Below are positions 63,202 to 64,000 of a DNA stretch of 64,000 bases, one piece after another. The translations under genes and the position numbers were made by a program. The notes under the pieces are model-generated. The model did no database searches and was not told where the DNA came from. It worked only from the letters and a program-made list of their open reading frames with translations. Source of the stretch: DASUAS01 sp963809795 (GTDB lineage: Bacteria > Actinomycetota > Acidimicrobiia > IMCC26256 > DASPTH01); contig CAWELN010000008.1 in assembly GCA_963809795.1 (NCBI GenBank), positions 307,441 through 371,440 on the forward strand, given 5' to 3'. Numbering within the stretch: position 1 is the first letter of the stretch; the number at the start of each line of letters is the position of its first letter.

Positions 63202-63993
63202 GAAGCCGACGGGTTGGCGGAGAACACCTGTTCCTACGCGGTGACGTTGGTGCTGGTCAGCACAGGTGAGCATGCTGCGAGGTGTCAGCACGTGTCGGCG
63301 TCGCCGGAATTTCTGTGACCACGATGTGACCACGGTGTGACCACAGCGGCCTACCTCGACGAGCGCAACCGCGCACGCTGGCAGCCGCAGCTGGGTGCTG
63401 ACTGATGTCAGCCCGGATGAGCAACACGACCCGCAAGGATTGAACCCTGCCTCCGTGCCTATGGGTGCTCACGCCACGGTCGCGAATCGCAGTGCTCGGG
63501 CAGACGGTCAGGACGCGGCGCGGGACGGCTCCGCCAAGTGTGCGCGGCTCCCGTATCAGCGGGACGGGACCGGGGCTCTAGGCCTTTGCGGGAGGCATGC
63601 CTGCACGCGCCCGACGTTTGTTTGGGACCGCTCCCGGCCGGGCGTCGGGCGCGTGCACGGATCGTCCACCCTCCCGCAGTCCCGTCGAGTTCGAGCTGTG
63701 CGAGATCGGCCTCGGACACGGTGCCGTTCGGGAGATGCACGGTGACGGTGCCGCTTACCACACCCGACGCGGAGACGAGAGGGGCTCGACCCCTCGTCTG
63801 GTCGCAGCCCTGCGGGCCGCCGACCTGCGGGCCGCCACCTGACGGCCGAACGACGAATTGCGCGGACGACACATCGGACGCAGCCCGCAACGCTCGGTGC
63901 CTTCGACGTGGTCGTGGAGCGGAAGCGCGCCTCTTGCCCATTGGCTGCTCGGCTGTCACGCTTTTCGCAGGTCGAACTGAAGGAGGTGTCGGC
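63202..63993. other. 792-bp region of weak coding character, probable edge of an integrated element
   Basis: No confident gene is seen. A minus-strand frame at 63459-63993 contains a plausible patch (GTVTVHLPNGTVSEADLAQL) but its ends look like shadow sequence. Three TGTGACCAC repeats lie at 63314-63344. Base composition is slightly less GC-rich than the core. Confidence 0.4.
63314..63346 (+). repeat. three TGTGACCAC units, 11-bp period
   Basis: TGTGACCAC occurs at 63314, 63325 and 63336. Such iterons next to an attachment-like site could bind a recombinase or excision factor. Confidence 0.6.
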
Positions 63994-64000
63994 ATGTACG
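63980..64000 (+). CDS. start of a gene running off the right edge
   Basis: AAGGAGGTG at 63980-63988 is an almost perfect ribosome site, followed five bases later by ATG 63994 (codons Met-Tyr). Only two codons are visible, so the product is unknown. Confidence 0.55.

Noticed and set aside
63420..63460. Second tRNA-like T-loop (GGGTTCAATCC on the minus strand)
   Set aside because: The stem pairs poorly and no acceptor strand can be found, so it is not called a tRNA fragment.
63459..63993. 178-aa minus-strand ORF at the right end
   Set aside because: Its start lies in the ribosome site of the next plus-strand gene and most of the translation looks like shadow sequence; only a short patch is plausible.

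Overview
The window is about 70 % G+C, almost fully coding, and reads as a chromosomal segment of an actinobacterium. Evidence is a mycothiol glycosyltransferase (mshA), a BldC-like regulator, an RsiG-like c-di-GMP anti-sigma factor, a 14-gene nuo operon, many GTG starts and many start codons placed 6-8 bases after a TANNNT -10 box (leaderless style). The order mshA - YbjN-like gene - proC - bldC-like gene resembles the Mycobacterium tuberculosis Rv0486-Rv0500A neighbourhood. A split cytochrome b and several lineage-style proteins suggest an early-branching class such as Acidimicrobiia, but that placement is inference.

Layout. 1-14365 (-): nuoA-N, NADH:quinone oxidoreductase, running off the left edge inside nuoN. 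14436-16906: superoxide dismutase, divergent M23 peptidase, rsiG. 16945-21701 (+): mshA, YbjN-like, proC, a conserved hypothetical, a bldC-like gene, a SAM-hydrolase-type gene broken by a frameshift and a 30-aa membrane peptide. 22044-30298: a membrane protein divergent from the redox repressor rex, then the tetrapyrrole operon met8-hemA-hemC-cobA/hemD-hemB-hemL. 30289-36225 (-): a cytochrome bc complex with split cytochrome b, Rieske protein, dihaem cytochrome c, a 2x[4Fe-4S] ferredoxin and three small membrane proteins; a geranylgeranyl-reductase-family gene is divergent. 37797-41776: MoaD/ThiS-like, DksA/TraR-like, Lon-N domain, SirB1-like, Fur-family, thioredoxin-like and DsbB genes. 41778-48635: CopC/CopD fusion with a divergent ECF sigma/anti-sigma pair, a cation efflux protein and a Zur-boxed zinc ABC transporter whose ATPase and permease are fused. 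48690-55020: small proteins, bioA, bioF, bioD, a membrane glycosyltransferase and alanine dehydrogenase. 55028-63076 (-, mostly): MDMPI-type protein, panE, two-component system, metallopeptidase, a STAS/HATPase anti-sigma set and a methyltransferase. 63177-63201 matches the 3' end of a tRNA and looks like an attachment site; sequence to its right has poor coding character and is probably the edge of an integrated element.

The genes make a redox and tetrapyrrole theme: NADH oxidation, Rex sensing of NADH/NAD+, haem and sirohaem synthesis, and the cytochrome bc complex that consumes haem, followed by copper, zinc and disulfide handling outside the membrane.

The most unusual signal is a dispersed palindrome (core GCCGGGTATCCCGGC or compensated variants) present nine times. 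Where neighbouring genes converge with a real gap, it fills the gap. Where genes run in the same direction, it lies inside tiny ORFs that link the stop of one gene to the start of the next through ATGA/GTGA overlaps. Between hemC and cobA/hemD a 56-bp unit is repeated three times exactly, and each unit is one 19-20 codon ORF coupled to the next. Homologous 29-30 aa mini-ORFs precede both nuoD and rsiG. I know of no description of such relay mini-ORFs. Separately, four single-base insertions break bioA, bioF, a glycosyltransferase and a histidine kinase between 50.2 and 57 kb, which may be sequencing error.
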